A stretch of DNA of 16,175 bases from an uncultured Bacilli bacterium (GCA_944336815.1 CALVLG010000012.1:1-16175), one strand, 5' to 3'. Counted from the stretch's first letter, positions 1 through 6,624 are shown. The notes: generated from the letters alone by a model not told the origin. Numbers and translations: made by a program.

Positions 1-83
1 GCGATTAATAAAACACATGCAATTGTAAATACAGCTATTCCTATTTTCTTGGGGTTTCTTTGTTTATATTTTTCTAGTTTCAT
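1..83 (-). CDS. N-terminus of a membrane or secreted protein (partial, runs off left edge)
   Basis: About 27 codons are visible from an ATG at 83. The protein begins with a short basic stretch (MKLEKYKQRNPKK) followed by a hydrophobic run (IGIAVFTIACVLLI), which looks like an N-terminal membrane anchor or uncleaved signal segment. An AGGTGA ribosome site lies about 9 bases upstream and a promoter with a poly-G spacer lies at 114-145. The rest of the gene is outside the window, so the family cannot be named. A surface or membrane location is inferred only from this first segment. Confidence 0.6.
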   Translation of the reverse strand, partial: MKLEKYKQRNPKKIGIAVFTIACVLLI

Positions 84-95
84 ATCAAAAAATCA

Positions 96-111
96 CCTTA
101 TTTTCATAAGG
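96..111. repeat. Inverted repeat CCTTAT-TTTC-ATAAGG at a transcription start region
   Basis: Perfect 6-bp arms separated by 4 bases lie between the -10 hexamer (114-119) and the AGGTGA ribosome site of the leftmost gene. Read on the minus strand, the loop is GAAA and the downstream arm includes the AGG of the ribosome site. The expected start site (about 107) falls inside the element, so a DNA operator is as likely as an RNA hairpin. Confidence 0.5.
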
Positions 112-113
112 TA

Positions 114-145
114 ATTCTACCATATTGCCCCCCCCCCATTGTCAA
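114..145 (-). promoter_or_regulatory. Promoter with a 20-bp spacer containing a G10 tract
   Basis: On the minus strand there is a perfect -35 TTGACA (140-145) and a -10 TAGAAT (114-119) with a TGG extension just upstream. The spacer is 20 bp: AT, ten Gs, then CAATATGG. The optimum is 17. The rplU promoter in this window has the same TTGACA and the same TGGTAGAAT with a 17-bp spacer, so the elements themselves are almost certainly those used by this genome. Loss of two or three Gs would restore 18 or 17 bp, the arrangement expected of a phase-variable promoter. Confidence 0.65.
128..137. repeat. Homopolymer C10/G10 tract
   Basis: Ten consecutive Cs on the plus strand in strongly AT-rich intergenic DNA. 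It lies inside the spacer of the promoter at 114-145. Mononucleotide G/C tracts of this length are classic slipped-strand mispairing sites. Confidence 0.95.
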
Positions 146-190
146 TTTACATCTTGTTTACATAATTTTCTTTTATCATTTCTTTTCTTT

Positions 191-219
191 TTCATAATTT
201 TATAAAATAGAAATAGAAT
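191..219 (+). promoter_or_regulatory. Probable promoter of the DUF192 gene
   Basis: TTCATA (191-196), a 17-bp spacer, then TAGAAT (214-219). The -35 matches consensus at 4 of 6 positions. The implied leader is very short, with the AAAGGAG ribosome site at 226-232 close to the expected start point. Confidence 0.4.
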
Positions 220-242
220 ATAACCAAAGGAGCATATATAAT

Positions 243-563
243 ATGAAAGTTAAAATTCAAAAAAATGTTATTGAAGTAAAAGAAGCAAAAGATTTTAAAA
301 CCAGATTATTAGGCTTTATGGGCCAAAAAAATATCCAAACTGGTATTCTCTTTCCTAATTGTAAAAGTATTCATACCTTTTTTATGAAAGAAAATATTGA
401 TGTCATAGGATTAGATGAAAATAATCAAATTATCTATATTTATCGTGATGTTCCCAAAAACAAAATTATAACTATTAGTAATAAACAAAAAACTAGTATT
501 TTAGAATTACCTAAAAATACTAGTCAAAATCTTGTTATTGGTTCAGTTTTAAAATTTTTCTAA
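243..563 (+). CDS. DUF192 family protein
   Basis: The 106-residue protein matches the DUF192 (COG1430) pattern: a short N-terminal strand region, the 'RLLGFMGQK' segment near residues 21-29, a 'SIHTFFMKENIDVIGLDENNQII' stretch (quoted in part: HTFFMKENIDVIGLD) around residues 43-63, and a C-terminal 'ELPKNTSQ...IGSVLKF' end. The family is a small all-beta fold with no settled biochemical role. Most members in Gram-negatives carry a signal peptide; none is visible here, so this one looks cytoplasmic. The ATG at 243 follows AAAGGAG by 10 bases. The gene converges on obg with only two bases between stop codons and no terminator between them. Confidence 0.8.
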   Translation: MKVKIQKNVIEVKEAKDFKTRLLGFMGQKNIQTGILFPNCKSIHTFFMKENIDVIGLDENNQIIYIYRDVPKNKIITISNKQKTSILELPKNTSQNLVIGSVLKFF

Positions 564-565
564 AA

Positions 566-1840
566 CTATTCTTTCCATTCAAACACATACTCTAAAATTT
601 GTACTTCATCACCAGGCTTAGCCCCTAAACGTTCTAGTTCCTCATCAACGCCCATGCCTTTTAATTTTCGGGCAAAACGTTTAACGCCTTCATCTTCTGT
701 AAATCTTGTCATTTTAAACAATTTTTCAATTTCTTCCCCTTTTAATACCCATATACCATCTTCCTTTGTGATCGTATATGGTTTTTCATTTTTAAAGCGA
801 TAAATAATTGTACTTTCATACTCATCATCAGTATAAATTTTTTCCTCTTTAATTTCATCTAAAACGTCTCTTAAATGAATTAACAACGGTTCTAAACCTT
901 CATGTGTTAAAGCACTGATTGGAAAAATTTCTTTATCCGGATATTTTTCTTTAAATTTCTCTAAATTTTCAGCAAAATTAGGCATATCCATTTTATTAGC
1001 TACGATTACTTCTCTTTTGGCAGCCAAAGAATCATTATATTTAACAATCTCACCCCGAATAATTTCATAATCTTTAACTGGATCTCTGCCTTCAGTGCCT
1101 GCCATATCAATTACATGGGCTAAAATACGGGTTCTAGAGGCATGTTTTAAAAACTTGGTTCCTAGGCCTATTCCTTCACTTGCCCCTTCAATCATTCCGG
1201 GTAAATCAGCAATCACAAAACTACGTTTATCTTTTAAAGTCACAACCCCTAAATTTGGATTTAATGTTGTAAAATGATAAGCGGCAATTTTAGGTTTAGC
1301 AAACGATACAGCGCCTAAAAGCGTGCTTTTACCAACACTAGGCATACCTACTAAACCAACATCAGCCATAACTTTTAATTCACACCGAATATATCTTTCT
1401 TCCCCCGGTTCACCTAATTCAGAAAAAGATGGAGCTGGTTTTTCATGGGTCGCAAAAGCTGTATTCCCCCGGCCACCACGGCCACCACTAACGACAATAG
1501 CTTTTTCATTATCTTTCGTTAAATCAGCTACAACTAAACCTGTATCCATATCATAAATTGTTGTTCCAAGTGGCACTTTTACAATTACATCTTCGGCATT
1601 TTTGCCCTTCATATTTTTGCCCTTGCCATTTTCACCTTTACTGGCTTTTAAAATTTTATGATATTTTAAATCAATTAAAGTTGTTAAATTCTTGTCAGCC
1701 ACGAAAACAATATCGCCACCTTTACCGCCAGAACCACCATCAGGTCCACCCATTGGCACATATTTTTCCCGCCGAAAAGAAGTACAACCGTCTCCTCCTT
1801 TACCAGCCACAAGTTTCATTTTAACTTCATCAATAAACAT
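566..1840 (-). CDS. obg: Obg-family GTPase (ObgE/CgtA)
   Basis: Essential ribosome-associated GTPase acting in late 50S assembly and stress signalling. Domains in order: glycine-rich Obg fold (residues 1-158, with GGPDGGSGGKGG at 31-42), G domain (about 159-335) and a C-terminal OCT domain (about 345-424). Visible GTPase motifs are GMPSVGKS (165-172), the TTLNP switch (191-195), DLPG (212-215), NKMD (282-285) and SAL (309-311). At 424 residues it is the usual length for Gram-positive Obg. An AGGTGA ribosome site sits 5 bases before the ATG. It follows the GNAT gene by 46 bases and is probably co-transcribed with it. In B. subtilis obg lies just beyond rpmA-spo0B; here about 4.8 kb of other genes intervene. 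Confidence 0.98.
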   Translation of the reverse strand: MFIDEVKMKLVAGKGGDGCTSFRREKYVPMGGPDGGSGGKGGDIVFVADKNLTTLIDLKYHKILKASKGENGKGKNMKGKNAEDVIVKVPLGTTIYDMDTGLVVADLTKDNEKAIVVSGGRGGRGNTAFATHEKPAPSFSELGEPGEERYIRCELKVMADVGLVGMPSVGKSTLLGAVSFAKPKIAAYHFTTLNPNLGVVTLKDKRSFVIADLPGMIEGASEGIGLGTKFLKHASRTRILAHVIDMAGTEGRDPVKDYEIIRGEIVKYNDSLAAKREVIVANKMDMPNFAENLEKFKEKYPDKEIFPISALTHEGLEPLLIHLRDVLDEIKEEKIYTDDEYESTIIYRFKNEKPYTITKEDGIWVLKGEEIEKLFKMTRFTEDEGVKRFARKLKGMGVDEELERLGAKPGDEVQILEYVFEWKE

Positions 1841-1862
1841 ATTTTCACCTACTTTACTTAAT

Positions 1863-1891
1863 ATTTTACCTTATAAGGCCATTATTTTAAA
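1863..1891 (-). promoter_or_regulatory. Possible weak obg promoter with a CCTTATAAGG palindrome in its spacer
   Basis: On the minus strand TTTAAA (1886-1891), 17 bp, then TAAAAT (1863-1868). The hexamers are poor matches. A perfect 10-bp palindrome CCTTATAAGG (1869-1878) abuts the -10 and shares its CCTTA/TAAGG arms with the inverted repeat at 96-111. The -35 overlaps the end of the GNAT gene. Confidence 0.3.
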
Positions 1892-2348
1892 GTTTTTTTA
1901 CTAAAGATAAGCAACTTCCTTCATAAGGTTGAAATCCTAGTTTTTCATAAAAGCCTATAACATTTACATCAACACAAAACAAAGAACAAGATGATATTTG
2001 TCTTTGAAAGTATTCTTGAACCCGCTCTTTATTAGCAAAAATATCATTAACCAAATTCATTCCTACATGCCACACACTTTTCTGATATTGTGGGGCCACG
2101 ATTAAAAATTCAATATATAAAGAATTTTTATAGGCATAAAAGAAACAGCCCCCAATTAATTTATCATCTAAAAATGCGCCCCAGACTAAATCATTGCCTT
2201 TTAAAACTTCTTCTATGTAATAACTTTTTAATAATTCTTCATCTGTATAATAAATATTTTTTTCTGTAAAACAAACTTCTTGTTGGAGCCTTGCTATATC
2301 AACTAAATAATTTATTTCTTCTTTTTTTATTTCTCTTGTATAAAACAT
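1887..2348 (-). CDS. GNAT-family N-acetyltransferase
   Basis: The 153-residue protein has a GNAT layout: a central strand 'LYIEFLIVAPQYQKS' (about 77-91) and the C-terminal motif B 'NVIGFYEKLGFQPYEG' (about 129-144), in which the FYEKLGF signature is very clear. The family transfers an acetyl group from acetyl-CoA to an amine; the substrate cannot be told. The acetyl-CoA pyrophosphate loop, normally Q/RxxGxG/A, reads QKSVWHVG, so its first glycine is missing and the loop looks eroded. The ATG is 4 bases after GGAGG. It sits first in a two-gene unit with obg and has a plausible extended -10 promoter upstream. Confidence 0.8.
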   Translation of the reverse strand: MFYTREIKKEEINYLVDIARLQQEVCFTEKNIYYTDEELLKSYYIEEVLKGNDLVWGAFLDDKLIGGCFFYAYKNSLYIEFLIVAPQYQKSVWHVGMNLVNDIFANKERVQEYFQRQISSCSLFCVDVNVIGFYEKLGFQPYEGSCLSLVKKL

Positions 2349-2366
2349 AATTCCTCCGCGTTCATA

Positions 2367-2395
2367 CTTATACCATATATTTTAAGAAAAGGCAA
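2367..2395 (-). promoter_or_regulatory. Probable promoter of the GNAT-obg unit
   Basis: Minus strand TTGCCT (2390-2395), a 17-bp spacer, then TATAAG (2367-2372) preceded by TGG, giving an extended -10. A GGAGG ribosome site follows at 2353-2357. Confidence 0.5.
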
Positions 2396-2420
2396 TTAAA
2401 AAGCATGAACACATGTCATA

Positions 2421-3107
2421 CTATTTCTTAGCTTGGAATAAAGTAATAGCTATCAAAATGAAAACCACGATAACTAAACCAATAATAATTAAATTAATAC
2501 TTTGAGGGTTATTTACTGCATCATTAACAACCGCTGCCGTCAAAAAATAATCGGAACAATGGTCTATTTGAAATTCAACATAACCATTTTTTACTTCAAT
2601 GCCATGATCTACATACTCAATTTGATCTAATTCTGGATTATAATAGTAAATATATAATTTTTCCCCATTTTTAAAACGATTTTGAACATTTAATCTTACT
2701 GTTGTTTCAAGTGGTAAATCACCATGATAATCAAAAGTTATAATCAGTTTATCATTTTTAACTTCTTCATTAATCTTCGCTGTATTATTCGTATTAGCAT
2801 CAAGAGATAAACGTAAATCTTCTTCAATATATAAGCTATCTTCAACGGCAATATCATCATCTTCGTTTTTTAAAAACTTCCAAGAATATTCTAAATCTCG
2901 TTCATAATCTTTAATTTCATAGTAGTAATAATCTTTAGTTTCTGTTTTTATCATTTTTGTTTTATTATTTTCCATAGCAATAACCTTATCAGGTGCCGAT
3001 AAGGTTAATTCTTGGCTATTATTTAAAAGAAGCGCTTTAGAAACACTTAGCCCTAATAAACATAAAATGCCCACACTAAAAGTAGCTATTAAAAGCCATC
3101 GTTTCAT
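2421..3107 (-). CDS. Membrane-anchored extracellular protein with an HCSDY-type C-terminal domain
   Basis: 228 residues. An N-terminal hydrophobic segment (about 4-27) looks like a signal anchor, followed by an acidic, Tyr-rich extracellular region (about 30-200) and a C-terminal membrane helix (about 204-224) ending in a short basic tail. The segment near 150-190 (YYYNPEL, then a strand pair ending 'YVEFQIDHCSDYFLT') resembles a beta-domain repeated in many Firmicutes surface proteins with the HCSDY motif (183-187 here). Function is unknown. It starts 19 bases after the CPBP gene, behind GGAAG/AGGAG, so the two are probably one operon. No LPXTG motif is present; attachment would be by the helix. 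Confidence 0.6.
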   Translation of the reverse strand: MKRWLLIATFSVGILCLLGLSVSKALLLNNSQELTLSAPDKVIAMENNKTKMIKTETKDYYYYEIKDYERDLEYSWKFLKNEDDDIAVEDSLYIEEDLRLSLDANTNNTAKINEEVKNDKLIITFDYHGDLPLETTVRLNVQNRFKNGEKLYIYYYNPELDQIEYVDHGIEVKNGYVEFQIDHCSDYFLTAAVVNDAVNNPQSINLIIIGLVIVVFILIAITLFQAKK

Positions 3108-3126
3108 ACTCCTCTTCCTTTCTTTT

Positions 3127-3798
3127 TTAAAGTGTTAATAAAACAATAAATGGTAAAAACTGTAAGATAAACTTAACAAACATTACTATAAATATATTAC
3201 GATTATTCCAAATATATATACTATTTAAAACAATCGCTGTCATATAATACATAACAAAATCTAAAATTGGTGTAACTCCACCACTAAAAACAAAATTCAT
3301 TAATGGATATAAAAGGGCGCCCCCAAAAATAAAAACCCATTTGTTTTTAATAAATAAACTAAGTGATTTTCTAAATAACAATTCTTCAGCTATCACCGCA
3401 AAAACCATCGTTTTAAAAATAGCATAAGCTGGTGAAGATTTTAATAAATCTAAAATTGAAGCTGTGTTGGAATCAACGGAAATACCAGGTGCGATAAGTT
3501 CAGTTAAAACACCCATGACAATCCGCATTAACATAATCGCGCCAATCCCTAAAAGAATCCGGCCAATAATTTTTTTGAAAGTAAATTTTTCTTTTAAATC
3601 TTTCGCATCATTTCTTAAATCAGCCCAGTAAACGGCAATTATTATTACTGTAAACAAAAAGTCGCCTACGAAACTAACAATTGTTGTATCGCCCAAATTT
3701 AAGGCCACTGTTATTTGACTAGTCAAAAGCGAATAGACAAAATATAACAAATACATTAAAACGGCTTTTAACAATAATTTTGTTTCCACATTCCCCAT
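3127..3798 (-). CDS. CPBP/Rce1-family intramembrane protein lacking catalytic histidines
   Basis: A 223-residue, multi-helix membrane protein of the CPBP (Abi/Rce1) family. The first family motif EExxxR is intact as EELLFR (138-143). The second, usually FxxxH, reads YPLMN (164-168), and the last, usually HxxxN/D, reads KFILQ (209-213). The histidine positions are therefore Asn and Lys, so protease activity is doubtful and a binding or scaffold role is more likely. The start was set at the ATG at 3798, 11 bases after AGGAAG (3810-3815), because the upstream GTG at 3810 overlaps that ribosome site. The downstream partner is the surface protein at 2421-3107. Family members act in prenyl-protein processing, bacteriocin immunity or membrane-protein regulation; which applies is not visible. 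Confidence 0.75.
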   Translation of the reverse strand: MGNVETKLLLKAVLMYLLYFVYSLLTSQITVALNLGDTTIVSFVGDFLFTVIIIAVYWADLRNDAKDLKEKFTFKKIIGRILLGIGAIMLMRIVMGVLTELIAPGISVDSNTASILDLLKSSPAYAIFKTMVFAVIAEELLFRKSLSLFIKNKWVFIFGGALLYPLMNFVFSGGVTPILDFVMYYMTAIVLNSIYIWNNRNIFIVMFVKFILQFLPFIVLLTL

Positions 3799-3831
3799 AA
3801 TATAAACCACTTCCTATAATAAGTGTACCAT

Positions 3832-3837
3832 ATTATA
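3832..3837 (-). promoter_or_regulatory. -10 element for the CPBP gene
   Basis: A perfect minus-strand TATAAT lies about 17 bases upstream of the ribosome site, but no good -35 is present at 16-18 bp (TTAATT is the best). A poor -35 with a direct repeat further upstream (3864-3883) is the layout of an activator-dependent promoter. Confidence 0.4.
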
Positions 3838-3863
3838 AATAAAACTAAGCTCAAAATTAAAGT

Positions 3864-3883
3864 CTTGACAAACACTTGACAAA
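3864..3883. promoter_or_regulatory. Tandem 9-bp direct repeat with 11-bp period (possible response-regulator box)
   Basis: CTTGACAAA occurs at 3864-3872 and again at 3875-3883, exactly one helical turn apart. On the minus strand the core is TGTCAAG-TGTT-TGTCAAG, a layout like the pho boxes bound by PhoB/PhoP-type regulators (7-bp repeats with 4-bp linkers). It sits about 27-46 bases upstream of the CPBP -10 element. It also overlaps the T-run of the terminator at 3881-3906. Confidence 0.4.
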
Positions 3884-3906
3884 AAAAGACTCCTATAAAG
3901 GAGCCT
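3881..3906 (-). terminator. Rho-independent terminator
   Basis: Minus strand: AGGCTCC, loop TTTATA, GGAGTCT (7-bp stem with one G-T pair), followed immediately by a run of seven Ts (3881-3887). It ends transcription coming from the Ca2+ ATPase and from the short unit at 3918-4000. Confidence 0.85.
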
Positions 3907-3917
3907 ATCCTAGTTTA

Positions 3918-3947
3918 CTATAACCAGAATAAAAGCCATCTTAACAT
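3918..3947 (-). CDS. Candidate 9-residue hydrophobic micropeptide
   Basis: Downstream of the ATPase stop codon an ATG at 3947 opens a 9-codon frame, MLRWLLFWL, ending in TAG. A purine-rich stretch with two AAGGGA copies (about 3950-3966) places a good ribosome site roughly 8 bases ahead of the ATG. An extended -10 lies at 3992-4000 and a terminator at 3881-3906, so the whole could be an independent transcript of about 105 bases. A Trp/Leu-only hydrophobic peptide would be membrane-active if made. Frames this short occur by chance, so this is a candidate only. Confidence 0.3.
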   Translation of the reverse strand: MLRWLLFWL

Positions 3948-3986
3948 AGTTCTTTCCCTTCCCTTCTATTCACTACTTTATTTACA

Positions 3987-4000
3987 ATTATATTGTAGCA
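3987..4000 (-). promoter_or_regulatory. Possible extended -10 promoter after the ATPase gene
   Basis: Minus strand TGC-TACAAT (3992-4000), directly followed by an overlapping TATAAT (3987-3992). No convincing -35 is present. It would drive the short unit carrying the 9-codon frame and ending at the terminator at 3881-3906. Confidence 0.35.
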
Positions 4001-4017
4001 CAAAAAGCAAAAATTTT

Positions 4018-6582
4018 CTAGTCCTTTTTTACCACCCATTTACGAATCAGCTTAAATAATTCAACCACTAAAATTGGTGTTAAAGAAAAAAGAATAATCC
4101 AAAGCCAATCTTTAAATGGTAAAATACTTAATGAGAAAAATTCCCGAATTGGTGGCACAAAAATGACTACGATTAAAGCTAAAATAGAAACAAGACAGGC
4201 TCCAAATAATATTGGATTTCGGGGCGAATCTTTACTAAATAGTGAGTAAACATTAGAATGCTGATTAAACGCATGAAAAATTTGTGATAAACAAAGAACC
4301 ATAAAAGCCATCGTTAAAGCAATACCATAGCTTTGTTTTAATCCTATGTTATACGAAAGAAAAGTAATACTCGCTAAATAAAGGCCATAAAAAAGAACTC
4401 TAAAAACTAAGCCTTTTTGAAATAAAGTATCTTTCTTTCTAGGCTTTTTTTGCATACTATCTTTTGTTTCCGGATCAACACCTAATGCCAAAGAAGGAAA
4501 CGTATCAGTCACTAGATTAATAAATAAAATATGAACGGCCATTAAAGGACTATCTAAATTAAAGAGCATTGTTACAAAAATAACTAACACTTCCGCTATA
4601 TTGCCAGCCAATAAAAATTGAATAACTTTTTCAATATTTCGATATACTCGTCTACCTTCTCTAACTGCAACTGTAATCGTTGCAAAGTTATCATCTAATA
4701 AAATCATATCAGCGGCTTCTTTAGAAACATCAGAGCCCGTTATCCCCATTGCAACCCCAATATCAGCCGTTTTTAAAGCCGGAGAATCATTTACACCATC
4801 ACCAGTCATTGCCACAATTTCTTTATTTGCTTGCAAAGTTTTCACAATCCGTAATTTATCTTCTGGCGTAACTCTGGCATAAACTCTAATATACTTAACT
4901 TTTTCTCTAAATTCTTCATCCCCCATAGATTGTAATTCTTGCCCTGTAATAGCTAAATCACCATCTTTTAAAATGCCTAGCTCACTTGCAATACTTTTCG
5001 CCGTTAAAAGATGATCACCTGTAATCATCACGACTTGAATACCCGCTTCATGACAAATTCTAACTGCCTCTTTAGCTTCCTTCCGTGGCGGATCCATCAT
5101 GCCAATTAGTCCCAAAAAAGTTAGATCATATTCAATATTATCATTTTCACTTTTTGGCAACTTAGCTATTTCCTTTTTGGCAAAGCCTAAAACTCTTATT
5201 CCTTTTTCTGACATCTCCGTTACATAACCAAGTATTGCCTTTTTTTCCTCATCTTTTAAAACACAACAATCTAAAAGTTCCTCGGTTGCGCCTTTAGTAT
5301 AAGCTATATACTTTCCACTTACTTGATTAATCGTGGTCATTCTCTTGCGCCCAGAATCAAACGGAAATTCAAATACTCTAGTAAAACCATCTATAATTTC
5401 TTCATACTGGATATGCTTCTTTTTTAAATAAACAAGTAAGGCCCCTTCCGTCGGATCACCAATTATTTTATCATCAAGAAAAGAAGCATTATTACATAAA
5501 GCCATTGCATAAACAAGGTCTTTCGAAACTTCTTCTTTACTATTTTCTAAAATCGCTGCCTTAGATAACACTTTTACAACTTGCATTTTATTTTCTGTAA
5601 GTGTCCCCGTTTTATCTGTACATATATATGTCGCGCTTCCTAAAGACTCAACTGCTGGCAAAGTTTTAACCAAAGCCTTTTTCTTGGCCATTCTCTCAAC
5701 CCCTAGAGCCATTACAATCGTTGCCGTCGCTGGTAGACCCTCTGGAATAACCGAAATCGCCAAAGAAATTGCAATCATTAAAACGGCAAGTAAATTATCC
5801 CCTTGAATAAAACCAATTATAAAAATTAAAACACTCACTAAAATACCAACAATACTTAAAGACGTTCCAATCTTATTTAACTTTTGCCTTAATGGCGAAT
5901 CTAATTCATCTGTATTTTGAAGTAAATGGGCAATTTTACCAACTTCAGTTTTCATTCCGGTTTGATAAACGACTCCCATGGCTGTTCCCGAAGTCACAAT
6001 CGTTGAAGAAAACAGCATGTTTTTTTGTTCAGCTAAAGGTGTCTTTTCCGTACCTCTAAAATTAGCGTCTTTCAATACTGCGATACTTTCCCCCGTAAGC
6101 ATTGACTCATCTACTTGTAAATTGTTTTCTAATAAAAGTCTTATATCAGCCGGCACTATCATTCCAGCTTCCAAATAAACAATATCACCAGGAACTAACT
6201 CACTAGCCAAAATACTCATTCTTTCCCCATCTCTTAACACTTGAGCCATCAGCGCATTAAGTTTTTGTAAAGCACTAAGTGCATCGGTTGCTTTCTTCTC
6301 TTCCCAAATACTAATAAAAGCATTTATAAAAACAATAATAACAATTACAACACCTTCAGCATTTTCCCCTAGAAAAAAAGATAAAACCGCTGCCAGAAGT
6401 AAAATAATAATCATCTTATCTTTTAATTGACCAATAATCATTTTCCCAAGACTTTTCTTTTTAGCTTGTTTTAAAACATTCCCACCATATTCTAAAAGTC
6501 TTTTTTTAGCCTCTTCATTCGTCAAACCGTCTTCACTAGTATTAAGATGTTTCATTACTTCTTCTTTGGTTTTATCTTGCAT
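4018..6582 (-). CDS. P-type Ca2+-transporting ATPase (P2A/PMR1-SERCA type)
   Basis: An 854-residue cation pump that exports Ca2+ across the cell membrane using ATP. Motifs: N-terminal cation-ATPase domain, TGES (163-166) in the actuator, PEGLP (280-284) in M4, the phosphorylated Asp323 in DKTGT, KGAT (430-433) in the nucleotide domain, TGD (521-523) and GDGVND (594-599). Ca2+ ligands equivalent to SERCA Glu309, Asn768, Glu771, Asn796, Thr799 and Asp800 appear as Glu281, Asn661, Glu664, Asn689, Thr692 and Asp693. The SERCA Glu908 position in M8 appears to be Gln767 (SQIFHAFN). The set points to Ca2+ rather than K+/Na+ or H+. An AGGTGAT ribosome site precedes the ATG. The gene lies between rpmA and obg, behind the ribosomal operon's terminator, so it needs its own promoter; TTAGCC-17-TATGAT just upstream is weak. 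Confidence 0.93.
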   Translation of the reverse strand: MQDKTKEEVMKHLNTSEDGLTNEEAKKRLLEYGGNVLKQAKKKSLGKMIIGQLKDKMIIILLLAAVLSFFLGENAEGVVIVIIVFINAFISIWEEKKATDALSALQKLNALMAQVLRDGERMSILASELVPGDIVYLEAGMIVPADIRLLLENNLQVDESMLTGESIAVLKDANFRGTEKTPLAEQKNMLFSSTIVTSGTAMGVVYQTGMKTEVGKIAHLLQNTDELDSPLRQKLNKIGTSLSIVGILVSVLIFIIGFIQGDNLLAVLMIAISLAISVIPEGLPATATIVMALGVERMAKKKALVKTLPAVESLGSATYICTDKTGTLTENKMQVVKVLSKAAILENSKEEVSKDLVYAMALCNNASFLDDKIIGDPTEGALLVYLKKKHIQYEEIIDGFTRVFEFPFDSGRKRMTTINQVSGKYIAYTKGATEELLDCCVLKDEEKKAILGYVTEMSEKGIRVLGFAKKEIAKLPKSENDNIEYDLTFLGLIGMMDPPRKEAKEAVRICHEAGIQVVMITGDHLLTAKSIASELGILKDGDLAITGQELQSMGDEEFREKVKYIRVYARVTPEDKLRIVKTLQANKEIVAMTGDGVNDSPALKTADIGVAMGITGSDVSKEAADMILLDDNFATITVAVREGRRVYRNIEKVIQFLLAGNIAEVLVIFVTMLFNLDSPLMAVHILFINLVTDTFPSLALGVDPETKDSMQKKPRKKDTLFQKGLVFRVLFYGLYLASITFLSYNIGLKQSYGIALTMAFMVLCLSQIFHAFNQHSNVYSLFSKDSPRNPILFGACLVSILALIVVIFVPPIREFFSLSILPFKDWLWIILFSLTPILVVELFKLIRKWVVKKD

Positions 6583-6624
6583 ATTTTTTTATCACCTATC
6601 ATAAGTTTAACACAAAATTTGGCT

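Noticed and set aside
1095..1904. Open frames on the plus strand opposite obg
   Set aside because: They are antisense to a certain gene, have no ribosome sites and no recognisable domains.
2404..2415. CATG-AACA-CATG as a terminator after the surface-protein gene
   Set aside because: Only four base pairs with a mismatch outside; too weak, although Ts follow on the minus strand.
3865..3900. Plus-strand promoter formed by two TTGACA copies and TATAAA
   Set aside because: Spacings are 12 and 23 bp, neither functional, and it would transcribe antisense through the terminator into the ATPase gene. The repeat is better read as an operator for the minus-strand gene.
5978..6178. 66-codon plus-strand frame inside the Ca2+ ATPase gene
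   Set aside because: Antisense to a conserved coding region, no ribosome site and no domain.
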